NCBI GenBank assembly: GCA_027487675.1
Contig: JAIYDD010000190.1
Span: 1 to 64,000 of the forward strand
Direction of reading: 5' to 3'
Length of the DNA: 64,000 nt
DNA from: Acetobacteraceae bacterium
GTDB lineage: Bacteria > Pseudomonadota > Alphaproteobacteria > Acetobacterales > Acetobacteraceae
Under the pieces are notes generated by a model. That model saw only the letters and a list, made by a program, of their open reading frames with translations. It was not told the DNA's origin and did not search any database. Position numbers and translations under genes: made by a program. Positions 1 through 7,713 of the stretch are shown here, piece by piece. Numbering within the stretch: the stretch's first letter is position 1; the number at the start of each line of letters is the position of its first letter.

Positions 1-194
1 CGCTGGCAGAATTCGCGCTTCTGCTCCGGCGTCTCCCGCTGGCCGCCGAGCCCCGGGATGCCGCCCGGCAGCGACAGCCCCCCGCCCGAGCCACCGCCGC
101 CGCCCGGCAGGCCGAGCCCCGGCAGCCCCTGCGCCGCGGCACCGCCCGCCGCCAGCATCATCGCGACACCACAGGCCGCCCAGGCTGCGCGCAT
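1..194 (-). CDS. Secreted Gly/Pro-rich small protein, 3' part missing
   Basis: Translating the minus strand from the ATG at 194 gives an uninterrupted reading frame to the window edge (about 64 residues). It opens with a signal-peptide-like stretch (Met-Arg, then about 18 mostly Ala/Gly/Val/Met residues ending in AAAQ), followed by a Gly/Leu/Pro-rich tract (GLPGLGLPGGGGG) and then a charged segment, ETPEQKREFCQR. This looks like a small periplasmic protein. I do not recognise the family and cannot see its C-terminus. It is divergent from the SDR gene that begins at 404; the 209 bases between show no clear promoter. Confidence 0.5.
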   Translation of the reverse strand, partial: MRAAWAACGVAMMLAAGGAAAQGLPGLGLPGGGGGSGGGLSLPGGIPGLGGQRETPEQKREFCQ

Positions 195-403
195 TCCCGC
201 CCCTTCCGCTCGCCGCGCCCTGCGCCCGCCCGGCCCGACGCCCGCGAAGACATCGGCCCCGGCGCGCGCGGCCATGCAGGACGCCCGCCGCCCTGCCGCC
301 GCCAATGGCGCCGCCACTGGCGGCGCCGGGCGGTTAACCCACAGGCGCTCGGGGCCGGTCAAGCGGTGGCCTTCGCGGCGCCGAGCGGCTATGCCGGCGG
401 GGC

Positions 404-1180
404 ATGCAGATCGCCCAGAACATCCCCCGTGCCGCGCTGGTCACCGGCGGCGCGAAGCGGCTCGGCCGGGCCATGGCGCTGGCGATGGCGCGGGCCGGCT
501 TCGACATCGCCATCCACTACGCCAGCAGCGAGCAGGACGCGCAGGCGACGGCGGACGAGATCCGCGCGCTCGGCCGCCGCGCTGTCACCCTGCGGGCGGA
601 ACTCGGCGCCGAGGCCGAGGTGGCGCGCCTGGTGCCCGACGCCACCGCCGCCCTCGGCCCGCTCGGCGTGCTGGTCAACAACGCCTCGGTCTTCGAGCGC
701 GACGAGTGGCACGACGCGACGCGGGAGAGCTGGGACCGCCACATCGAGCCCAACCTGCGCGCCCCCTTCGTGCTGACCCAGGCTTTTGCGAAGGCGCTGC
801 CGGAGGCGGCGGAGGGCGTGGTGGTGAACCTGCTCGACCAGCGCGTCTGGTCGCTGACGCCGCACTTCACCAGCTACACCGTCTCCAAGGCCGCGCTCTG
901 GGCGCTGACGCAGACGCTGGCGCTGGCGCTGGCGCCGCGCATCCGGGTGAACGGCATCGGCCCCGGCCCGGCCATGCCGTCGCCGCGGCAGAGCCAGGCG
1001 CAGTTCGACCGGCAATCGGCCTCGGTCCCGCTCGGCCACGGCACCTCGGCCGAGGAGGTGGCGCGCGGGCTGATGGCGATCCTGTCGCTGCCGGCGATGA
1101 CGGGGCAGATGATCGCGCTCGATGGCGGGCAGCACCTGCAATGGGCGGCGTCGGCGCCGGGCGCGGGGCCGGAGGAATGA
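404..1180 (+). CDS. SDR-family oxidoreductase, pteridine/dihydromonapterin reductase-like
   Basis: 258-residue short-chain dehydrogenase/reductase. The nucleotide-binding motif near residues 15-21 reads TGGAKRLG, with the Lys-Arg pair typical of pteridine reductases and FolM-type NADPH enzymes. NNAS follows near residue 92 and the catalytic YTVSK near residues 158-162. The C-terminus (MTGQMIALDGGQHL) is the usual SDR end. Its stop overlaps the start of folB by four bases (ATGA), so the two are translationally coupled, which supports a job in reduced pterin or folate metabolism. The exact substrate is inferred; a generic SDR remains possible. Confidence 0.75.
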   Translation: MQIAQNIPRAALVTGGAKRLGRAMALAMARAGFDIAIHYASSEQDAQATADEIRALGRRAVTLRAELGAEAEVARLVPDATAALGPLGVLVNNASVFERDEWHDATRESWDRHIEPNLRAPFVLTQAFAKALPEAAEGVVVNLLDQRVWSLTPHFTSYTVSKAALWALTQTLALALAPRIRVNGIGPGPAMPSPRQSQAQFDRQSASVPLGHGTSAEEVARGLMAILSLPAMTGQMIALDGGQHLQWAASAPGAGPEE

Positions 1181-1569
1181 CCTACCTGCCCGATGCCGAT
1201 CGCGGGTTGCGGGTGGTCTTCGTGCGCGGGCTCGAGCTGGAGGCGCGGCTCGGCATCCACCCGCATGAGAAGGCGGCGCCGCAGCGCATCGTGCTCGGCG
1301 TGGAGCTGGTGGTGCGGGACGAGGCTGCGCCTGCGGATGTGGGAGAGGACGATTTCCGCCGCGTCGTGGACTACGAACGCCTGGTGCTGCTGGCGCGGAG
1401 CACGGCGCAGCAAGGCCATGTGCTGCTGGTCGAGACGCTGGCCGAACGGATCGCCCTCGCGGCGCTGGAGGATGCGCGGGTGGAGCGCGCGCGGGTCACG
1501 GTGGAGAAGCCGGATGCCTTCCCGGACGCGGCGTCGGTGGGCGTGGTGGTGGAGCGGCGGCGGCGCTGA
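1177..1569 (+). CDS. folB: Dihydroneopterin aldolase
   Basis: 130-residue protein of FolB length. FolB cleaves 7,8-dihydroneopterin to 6-hydroxymethyl-dihydropterin and glycolaldehyde in cytoplasmic folate synthesis. Family features visible are VFVRGLELEARLGIHPHEK near the N-terminus (the usual 'gl...iGv...E' segment), a DFRRVVDYERL stretch, an LVETLAERIA helix and a C-terminal RVTVEKPDAFPDA segment, where FolB has a conserved Lys-Pro. The start is the ATG at 1177, four bases inside the upstream SDR gene with GGAGGA immediately before it. The reading frame stays open far upstream, but that extension is only a shadow of the SDR gene. Confidence 0.85.
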   Translation: MTYLPDADRGLRVVFVRGLELEARLGIHPHEKAAPQRIVLGVELVVRDEAAPADVGEDDFRRVVDYERLVLLARSTAQQGHVLLVETLAERIALAALEDARVERARVTVEKPDAFPDAASVGVVVERRRR

Positions 1570-1791
1570 GACGGCGCTGTCCCCGGCACTTGTCCACCGC
1601 CGGGCCGCCAATCCCCGGACCGCGAAGTATGTCAACTTGAAAGTGGGACTTGACGGCGGCACCTCAGCCCGTTCCGGCACAATGGCATCACGGATCAATG
1701 GGTTACCGAAAATGCCCAAAATCCAGGCAAGGAGTTGTGACGCGCGGATGACGGCCATTCCGGGGGCCTTGGGCACGCCGCGTCCACAGAC

Positions 1792-1800
1792 TTATCCACA
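1792..1800 (+). promoter_or_regulatory. DnaA-box-like sequence upstream of uvrC
   Basis: TTATCCACA, a perfect match to the classical DnaA box, lies in the 287-base gap between folB and uvrC, about 57 bases before the uvrC start. Related words sit nearby (GTCCACA at 1782, GGTGGACAA at 1807). The gap is somewhat less GC-rich than its surroundings. A single box does not make an origin. It may be chance or a DnaA-responsive control site for uvrC. Confidence 0.35.
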
Positions 1801-1856
1801 GATTCGGTGGACAACCCCGAATGGCCCGCCCAGCCCCGCCACAAGATGAGGCGACC

Positions 1857-3770
1857 ATGACCGAGGAGCCCGCGCAAGGGGCCGGGGAGGCCGCGCCGAC
1901 CCCCATGCAGGGGCTGGCGGTGATCGAGCAGGCGTTGGCCACCCTGCCGCTGTCGCCCGGCGTCTACCGCATGCTCGATGCCAAGGGCGATGCGCTCTAC
2001 GTCGGCAAGGCGCGCAGCCTGAGGAAGCGCGTCGTCGCCTATACCCAGCTGCCCCGCCTGCCCGAACGCCTGCGCCGGATGGTGTTCGAGACGCGGCGGG
2101 TGGAGGTGATCACCACCGCCAGCGAGGCCGAGGCGCTGCTGCTGGAAGCCAACCTGATCAAGCGCCTGCGGCCGCGCTTCAACATCGTCCTGCGCGACGA
2201 CAAGTCCTACCCCTGGCTGGTGCTGTCGGAGGACCACCCCTACCCGCAGATCGCCAAGCACCGCGGCGAGCGGCGCAAGGGCGCCAGCTACTGGGGGCCC
2301 TTCGCCAGCGCCTGGGCGGTCAACCAGACGCTGACGGCCCTGCAGCGCGTCTTCCTGCTGCGAAGCTGCCGCGACACGGTGTTCGACAGCCGCACCCGCC
2401 CCTGCCTGCTGTTCCAGATCAAGCGCTGCTCCGCGCCCTGCGTGCAGCGGATCAGCGAGGCCGACTATGGCGACCTGGTGCGCCAGGCGAAGGACTACCT
2501 CTCTGGCGGCATGCCGAGCATCCAGCGGCGCCTGGCGAAGGAGATGGAGGAAGCCGCCGAGCGCCTGGAGTTCGAGCGCGCGGCGGCCATCCGCGACCGC
2601 ATCCGGGGGCTCACCCATGTGCAGGGCCGCGACCGGGTGAACCTGGACGGCGTCGGCGACGCCGACGTGGTGGCGCTGCACCAGATGGCCGGGCAGTCCT
2701 GCGTGCAGGTCTTCTTCTTCCGCGGCGGCCGCAACAACGGCAACCGCCCCTATTTCCTGTCGCACGGCAAGTCCGACCAGCCGGCGGAGGAGGTGATCGG
2801 CGCCTTCCTCGCCCAGCTCTACGACGACCTGCCGCCGCCGCCGCTGATCCTGGTCAGCCACGACCCGCAGGACGCCGACATCCTGGCCGATGCGCTGGCC
2901 ATCAAGGCCGGCCGCAAGGTGGAGATCCACCGCCCGCAGCGCGGCGACAAGCGCGCCGCCGTGGAGCACGCCGCGACCAACGCGCGGGAGGCGATCGAGC
3001 GCCGCATGGCCGAGGGCGCCGCGCAATCCGAGCTGCTGGCCGGCGTGGCGCGGCTGTTCGACCTGCCCGACGTGCCGGAACGCATCGAGGTCTACGACAA
3101 CAGCCACATCATGGGCACCAACGCCTATGGGGTGATGGTGGTCGCCGGCCCCTCGGGCTTCCTGAAGCAGCACTACCGGAAATACGGGATCAGGGAGGCC
3201 AAGCCGGCGGATGGCTCCGCGCCGCGTGGCGGCGACGACTTCGCCATGATGCGGGAGGTCTTCGAACGCCGCTTCGGACGCGCGCTGAAGGAAGACCCCG
3301 GCCGCGAGACCGACGGCTGGCCCGACCTCGTGCTTATCGATGGCGGCCAGGGCCAGCTTTCCGCCGCGCGGGAGATGCTGAACGAGATGGGCCTGCACGA
3401 CATCCCGCTGGTGGCGATCGCCAAGGGCCCGGACCGCGACGCCGGGCGGGAATGGTTCCACCAGACCGCCAAGGACCCCTTCCAGCTGCCGCCGCGCGAT
3501 GCCGTGCTGTACTACCTGCAGCGCCTGCGCGACGAGGCGCACCGCTTCGCCATCGCCGCCCATCGCACGGGGCGGTCGAAGCAGCTGGTGCGGTCCGAAC
3601 TGGACGAGATCCCGGGCGTGGGCTCCGCGCTGAAGCGCAAGCTTCTCAATCATTTCGGTTCCGCCCGCGGGGTGCGCAACGCGGCGCTCGAGGACCTGGA
3701 GAAGGCGCCGGGCATCGGCCCGGCGGTGGCGCGCAAGATCTACGGGCATTTCCACCCGACGGGGGGATGA
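1857..3770 (+). CDS. uvrC: UvrABC excinuclease subunit C
   Basis: 637-residue UvrC, which makes the dual incisions of nucleotide-excision repair with UvrB. Domains in order: GIY-YIG nuclease (LSPGVYRML ... LYVGKA) within the first 110 residues, a UVR coiled-coil for UvrB contact ([15 protein letters not shown]) near residue 225, the RNase H-like nuclease half ([14 protein letters not shown]) near residue 415, and tandem helix-hairpin-helix motifs at the end ([25 protein letters not shown]). I chose the ATG at 1857 because GAGG lies five bases upstream. An in-frame ATG at 1821 would add 12 residues but has no ribosome-binding site. Confidence 0.95.
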   Translation: MTEEPAQGAGEAAPTPMQGLAVIEQALATLPLSPGVYRMLDAKGDALYVGKARSLRKRVVAYTQLPRLPERLRRMVFETRRVEVITTASEAEALLLEANLIKRLRPRFNIVLRDDKSYPWLVLSEDHPYPQIAKHRGERRKGASYWGPFASAWAVNQTLTALQRVFLLRSCRDTVFDSRTRPCLLFQIKRCSAPCVQRISEADYGDLVRQAKDYLSGGMPSIQRRLAKEMEEAAERLEFERAAAIRDRIRGLTHVQGRDRVNLDGVGDADVVALHQMAGQSCVQVFFFRGGRNNGNRPYFLSHGKSDQPAEEVIGAFLAQLYDDLPPPPLILVSHDPQDADILADALAIKAGRKVEIHRPQRGDKRAAVEHAATNAREAIERRMAEGAAQSELLAGVARLFDLPDVPERIEVYDNSHIMGTNAYGVMVVAGPSGFLKQHYRKYGIREAKPADGSAPRGGDDFAMMREVFERRFGRALKEDPGRETDGWPDLVLIDGGQGQLSAAREMLNEMGLHDIPLVAIAKGPDRDAGREWFHQTAKDPFQLPPRDAVLYYLQRLRDEAHRFAIAAHRTGRSKQLVRSELDEIPGVGSALKRKLLNHFGSARGVRNAALEDLEKAPGIGPAVARKIYGHFHPTGG

Positions 3771-3886
3771 GCCGCCCCGGTGACCGCCAGGGCCGGACGG
3801 GGCCGCCCGCGCTTGCAAGGCCGCCGGCCGGCGCCGCGCGTGGCGCCTCGCCTGCCCGCGCGGGCTTTGCTAAAGCTCATGGGCCG

Positions 3887-4510
3887 ATGCCCACCGACCT
3901 GCCCAACCTGCTGACGCTCTCGCGCATCGCCGCCATCCCGGTGCTGGTGGCGCTGTCGGTGATCGGCGGGCCCTGGACGGATCTCGCGGCCTGCGTGGTC
4001 TTCTCGGCCGCCGCCATCACCGACTACTTCGACGGCAAGCTGGCCCGCGAACGCCAGCAGATCACCGCCTTCGGCCGCATGCTGGACCCCATCGCCGACA
4101 AGCTGCTGGTCGGCGCCGCGCTGATGCTGCTGGCGGGGATGGACCGCCTGAGCGGGCTGGGGCTGGTGCCGGCCATCATCATCCTGCTGCGGGAGATCCT
4201 GGTCTCGGGCCTCCGCGAATACCTGGCGGGGCTGGCGGTCGGGCTGCCGGTGACGAAGCTCGCCAAGTGGAAGACCGGCTTCCAGATGGGCGCGCTCGGC
4301 ACGCTGCTGGCCGGCGACACCGCCGCCGGGGCCATCGGCCTGTCCTTCCTGCCCGTCTCGATGATCGGGGAGGCGATGCTGTGGACCGCCGCCGTGCTCA
4401 CCCTGGTCACCGGCTGGGACTATCTCCGCGCCGGGCTCCGCCATGTCGGCGTTGCCGGATCGGGCGCCGCGGCGAACCCGGGGCGGGAGAGCGGCGCCGC
4501 CCGCCCTTGA
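3887..4510 (+). CDS. pgsA: CDP-diacylglycerol-glycerol-3-phosphate 3-phosphatidyltransferase
   Basis: 207-residue integral membrane enzyme that forms phosphatidylglycerol phosphate from CDP-diacylglycerol and glycerol-3-phosphate. The CDP-alcohol phosphotransferase motif is complete near residues 48-70: DG..AR, eight residues, then G...D...D (DGKLAR ... GRMLDPIAD). Several hydrophobic segments follow. The start MPTDLPNLLTLSRI is typical of the family. The gene follows uvrC by 116 bases, a common alphaproteobacterial order (uvrC-pgsA-moaD-moaE). Confidence 0.92.
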   Translation: MPTDLPNLLTLSRIAAIPVLVALSVIGGPWTDLAACVVFSAAAITDYFDGKLARERQQITAFGRMLDPIADKLLVGAALMLLAGMDRLSGLGLVPAIIILLREILVSGLREYLAGLAVGLPVTKLAKWKTGFQMGALGTLLAGDTAAGAIGLSFLPVSMIGEAMLWTAAVLTLVTGWDYLRAGLRHVGVAGSGAAANPGRESGAARP

Positions 4511-4566
4511 GACACGCCGTCGCCGGGCGCATCTTCCGCGTCGAAACCCAGCCCGGCGGGACAGCC

Positions 4567-5226
4567 ATGCACGTCATCCACCGCAGCCTCTCCTCCCGCC
4601 CCGGCGTCCGGCTGGCCGGGCTCGGCCTGCTGATCGGCCTCGGCGCCTGCTCCACCCCGGAGACCGGGTTCCGGGAGGCGCTGTGGTCCCCCTTCGCCGG
4701 CCCGACCCCCGTCGCCTCGGACAGCCTGACCGTGCAGCGCATCCGCGGCGGCAACCCGGAGGTGGCCCCGCTGGCCTCCGAGCCCGGCAATGTCTGGCCG
4801 GAGCCCGAGACGCCGCGCCCCACCCTGCTCGGCGGGCCGGAGGAAGCCTTCCGCAACATCCCCGAGTACCGACCCACGCTGGTGCCGGCGAACGAGCCTG
4901 CGCGCTCCCCGGTGCCGACGCCGGGCGCCACGCCGCCGCGGGCCCGCGGCAGCAGCACCGGCCCCGCCGCGCCGCTGCCGCTGGCCGAGCAGCAGCGCGC
5001 CCCGGTGGCCCAGCCCGCCTTCCCGCCCAGCCCGCCCGCGCCGCGCCTGGAAGGCCGGCCGCTGACCGACCCCTCCGGCCGGCCGGGCGTGAGCACCGGC
5101 GGCACGCCGCGCATGGAAGGCTTCACCACGCCGGGCGGCGCCGGCGGCACGGTGCTGCGCGACGGCAATGTCGAGACCTGGATCGGCGCCGACGGCCAGA
5201 CCCGCACCCGCGTCGTGCCGCGCTGA
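4567..5226 (+). CDS. Predicted lipoprotein, proline-rich
   Basis: 219-residue protein with a lipoprotein signal: basic N-terminus, hydrophobic stretch LAGLGLLIGLG and lipobox LGAC placing the acylated Cys at about residue 28. The mature part is low in hydrophobicity and rich in Pro, Ala and Arg, and it ends in a small Gly-rich segment (TPGGAGGTVLRDGNVETWIG). I know no domain for it. It is probably envelope-anchored. Its place between pgsA and moaD gives no direct functional hint. Confidence 0.65.
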   Translation: MHVIHRSLSSRPGVRLAGLGLLIGLGACSTPETGFREALWSPFAGPTPVASDSLTVQRIRGGNPEVAPLASEPGNVWPEPETPRPTLLGGPEEAFRNIPEYRPTLVPANEPARSPVPTPGATPPRARGSSTGPAAPLPLAEQQRAPVAQPAFPPSPPAPRLEGRPLTDPSGRPGVSTGGTPRMEGFTTPGGAGGTVLRDGNVETWIGADGQTRTRVVPR

Positions 5227-5329
5227 GGCGCGACCCCGCCACGCGCCCCGCCGCTCACCGGCGCGGCCGCGCGCGCCGGTTCCTTCCCTCGCCCGAACGC
5301 CCGACGCACGTCCTGGAACGCCCCTGCCC

Positions 5330-5581
5330 GTGAAGCTTCTCTATTTCGCCTGGGTCCGCCAGAAGATCGGCACCGCGGAGGAGGAGGTCTCCCCGCCCGA
5401 GGCGGTGCAGGACGTGGCCGGGCTGGTCGCCTGGCTCGCCGCGCGCAGCCCCGGCCATGCGGCGGCCTTCGCCGATCCGCGCCAGGTCCGCGCCGCGGTG
5501 AACCAGGATTTCGCCGCCCCCGACCACCCGGTGCGGCCGGGCGACGAGATCGCCTTCTTCCCGCCCGTCACCGGCGGCTGA
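5330..5581 (+). CDS. moaD: Molybdopterin synthase small subunit MoaD
   Basis: 83-residue ubiquitin-fold sulfur carrier. It starts with GTG and ends in the diagnostic Gly-Gly (FPPVTGG) that is adenylated and thiocarboxylated to donate sulfur to precursor Z in molybdenum-cofactor synthesis. KLLYFAWVRQKIG at the N-terminus and DEIAFFPPVTGG at the C-terminus are classic. A longer upstream frame exists, but it reads through the previous intergenic region and lacks family similarity. moaE follows after nine bases. Confidence 0.92.
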   Translation: MKLLYFAWVRQKIGTAEEEVSPPEAVQDVAGLVAWLAARSPGHAAAFADPRQVRAAVNQDFAAPDHPVRPGDEIAFFPPVTGG

Positions 5582-5590
5582 GCGCGCGCC

Positions 5591-6049
5591 ATGCCCGCCA
5601 CCCCGCGCATCGCCGTGCAGGACGCCCCCTTCGACGCGGGGGCGGAAACCGCGCGCCTGTCGGCCGGCCGCACCGATGTCGGCGGCATCGCCAGCTTCAT
5701 CGGCATCTGCCGCGCCGATGACGGGCTCTCGGCCATGGTGCTCGAGCATTATCCGGGCATGACGGAACGCGCGATCGCGCGCATCGCGACCCAGGCCTGC
5801 GAACGCTGGCCGCTGACCGGCTGCACCGTCATCCACCGCCATGGCCGCATCCTGCCGGGCGAGCCCATCGTGCTGGTGCTGGCGGCCAGCGCCCACCGCA
5901 TCGCGGCGCTGGAAGCCTGCGCCTTCCTGATCGACTGGCTGAAGACCCGCGCTCCCTTCTGGAAGCGCGAGGAATTCGCCGACGGCGCCACGCGCTGGGT
6001 CGAGGCGAAGGCCGAGGACGACGCGGCCGCCGCGCGCTGGGCCGGCTGA
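5591..6049 (+). CDS. moaE: Molybdopterin synthase catalytic subunit MoaE
   Basis: 152-residue large subunit of molybdopterin synthase. It binds the MoaD C-terminus and converts precursor Z to molybdopterin. Family signatures: GGIASFIGICR near residue 34, LEHYPGMTERAI near residue 56, VIHRHGRILPGEPIV near residue 80, and the C-terminal KTRAPFWKREE containing the conserved Lys pair. It forms a two-gene unit with moaD. Confidence 0.93.
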   Translation: MPATPRIAVQDAPFDAGAETARLSAGRTDVGGIASFIGICRADDGLSAMVLEHYPGMTERAIARIATQACERWPLTGCTVIHRHGRILPGEPIVLVLAASAHRIAALEACAFLIDWLKTRAPFWKREEFADGATRWVEAKAEDDAAAARWAG

Positions 6050-6066
6050 CGGCAAGACCCAATCCG

Positions 6067-7668
6067 GTGACCGATCCGGCTGCCCCCAGCGCCCGCCCAG
6101 AAGGCGGCGCACCGCCCGGCCGCGCCGCAGGCCTGCAAGGCGCGCCGGCCCGCGCCTCAGGCAAGGCCGAGGCCGGCCCGGGCCGCCCGCCCCCCCTGCC
6201 CGCCACCGCGCCGACGCCCGGCGCGCCGGGCGGCGGCGCCACGCCGCCCGGCCCGGCCGCCAGGCTCGCCGCGCTGCTCGCCGTGCTGGCCGGCGCGCCC
6301 GCGCTGGTCTGGCCGGCGTTCGTCAACGGCTACCCGCTGCTGTTCAGCGACAGCGGCGCCTTCCTGCACCAGACCCTCGGTCCGCTGGTCATCTGGGACA
6401 AGCCGCATGTCTACGGGCCGCTGATCCACCTGTTCCACTGGCGCGTCACCCTCTGGGGGCCGGTGCTGGCGCAGGGGCTGATGGTGTCCTGGCTGCTCTG
6501 GCTGCTGCAGCGCGCGCTGCGCGGGCAGGCGAGGCCGGGCGCGCACCTGGCGGCCGTGGCCGGCACCGCGGCGCTGACCACCGCCCCCTTCTCGGCCGCC
6601 CTGCTGATGCCCGACATCCTGGCGCCCGCCGTGCTGGCCGCGCTGCTGCTGCTGGGCTTCGCCCGGGACAGGCTGGGCCGCGCCGAAGCCGCCGGCCTGT
6701 TCCTGCTCGCCACGGTCGGCATCGCGTCGCACCTTTCGCACCTGCCGCTGGCCGCGGCCGTCATCGGCATGGTGGTCCTGCTGGCGCGACGGCCGGTGCC
6801 GGTGCTGCGCACGGCGGCGCCGCTGGCGGGGGCCATCGCCATCCTGCTGGCGACCAATCTCTGGGGGCATGGGCGCGCCACACTGTCGCCGCACGGCGCC
6901 ACCTTCGCGCTGGCCCGCCTGCAGGCCGATGGCCCGGCCGCCGAGGTGATCCGCGCCCGCTGCCCGGCCTCGGGCTGGTATCTCTGCGCCTTCGCCGACC
7001 GCCTGCCGATGGATTCGGACGAATTCCTCTGGCACCCCGACAGCCCGATGAACCGCGCCCCCGACGGCACGGCCCGCTTCCTGGGCGGCGCGCTGCTCTC
7101 GGCCGAGGCGCGGGAGATCGTGGGCGAGACGCTCCGCGCCCATCCCTGGGACGTGGCGCGCGACCTGGTGCTGAACACGCTGCGCCAGCTGGTGCTGGCG
7201 GGTGCCGGCGACACGCTGCCGGGCAAGGACCTGCCGGTCGCGGTCCGCCCGCGCATCGCGGAGGGCTTCCCGGCGCGCGAGCTCGCCGCCTACGACGCCA
7301 GCCTGCAGGTGCGCGACGCGCTGCCGGCGGCGATGGCGCCCATCCTGCCGGTGCACGGCCCGGTGCTGGTGCTGGGCGCGCTGCTGGCCGGGCTGGCCTG
7401 GTGGCGCGCCGCCCGCGACGGAGAGGCGCGGCGGCTCGGCCTGGTGGTCGGGCTGCTGGTCGGCGTCACCGCGAACGCCATGGCCACCGGCGGCCTGTCC
7501 AAGCCGCATCTGCGCTACGAGGCGCGGATCCTGTGGCTGATGCCGGCGGTCGGCGCGCTGGCCCTGGCGCGCCCGGTGGCGCCGCGGGCCAGGCGATGGC
7601 GCGCCTCCGCCCCGGCCCGGCCGACGCGCGCCGCGGACCGCGCGGCCGGCGAAGGGCCCGGGCCCTGA
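6067..7668 (+). CDS. Polytopic membrane protein of unknown function
   Basis: 533 residues read from a GTG at 6067. The first 60-65 residues are a Pro/Ala/Gly-rich leader, so the true start may be further downstream. After it come about nine or ten hydrophobic segments (for example LAALLAVLAGAPALVWPAF, AVIGMVVLLA, VLVLGALLAGLAWW, VVGLLVGVTANAMA). A large loop after the first segment contains FVNGYPLLFSDSGAFLHQ, and another soluble stretch near residues 290-410 contains Cys and Trp. The layout recalls GT-C-fold glycosyltransferase-like proteins, but I see no definite DxD motif. Function unknown. Confidence 0.6.
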   Translation: MTDPAAPSARPEGGAPPGRAAGLQGAPARASGKAEAGPGRPPPLPATAPTPGAPGGGATPPGPAARLAALLAVLAGAPALVWPAFVNGYPLLFSDSGAFLHQTLGPLVIWDKPHVYGPLIHLFHWRVTLWGPVLAQGLMVSWLLWLLQRALRGQARPGAHLAAVAGTAALTTAPFSAALLMPDILAPAVLAALLLLGFARDRLGRAEAAGLFLLATVGIASHLSHLPLAAAVIGMVVLLARRPVPVLRTAAPLAGAIAILLATNLWGHGRATLSPHGATFALARLQADGPAAEVIRARCPASGWYLCAFADRLPMDSDEFLWHPDSPMNRAPDGTARFLGGALLSAEAREIVGETLRAHPWDVARDLVLNTLRQLVLAGAGDTLPGKDLPVAVRPRIAEGFPARELAAYDASLQVRDALPAAMAPILPVHGPVLVLGALLAGLAWWRAARDGEARRLGLVVGLLVGVTANAMATGGLSKPHLRYEARILWLMPAVGALALARPVAPRARRWRASAPARPTRAADRAAGEGPGP

Positions 7669-7713
7669 TCCGCGCCGCCATCCGCCCGCGCCGCCGGCGG
7701 GGGCGGCGCGGGG

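Noticed and set aside
58..1569. Reading folB as a 503-residue protein from 58
   Set aside because: The first 370 residues are a frame-shifted shadow of the intergenic region and SDR gene; folB similarity begins at 1177.
1780..1815. Possible chromosome replication origin
   Set aside because: Only one full DnaA box, no cluster, no AT-rich unwinding region and no parA, hemE or dnaA neighbours.
1695..3818. A 707-codon frame antisense to uvrC
   Set aside because: Composition rich in His, Gly, Arg and Val repeats, no domain, and wholly covered by uvrC.
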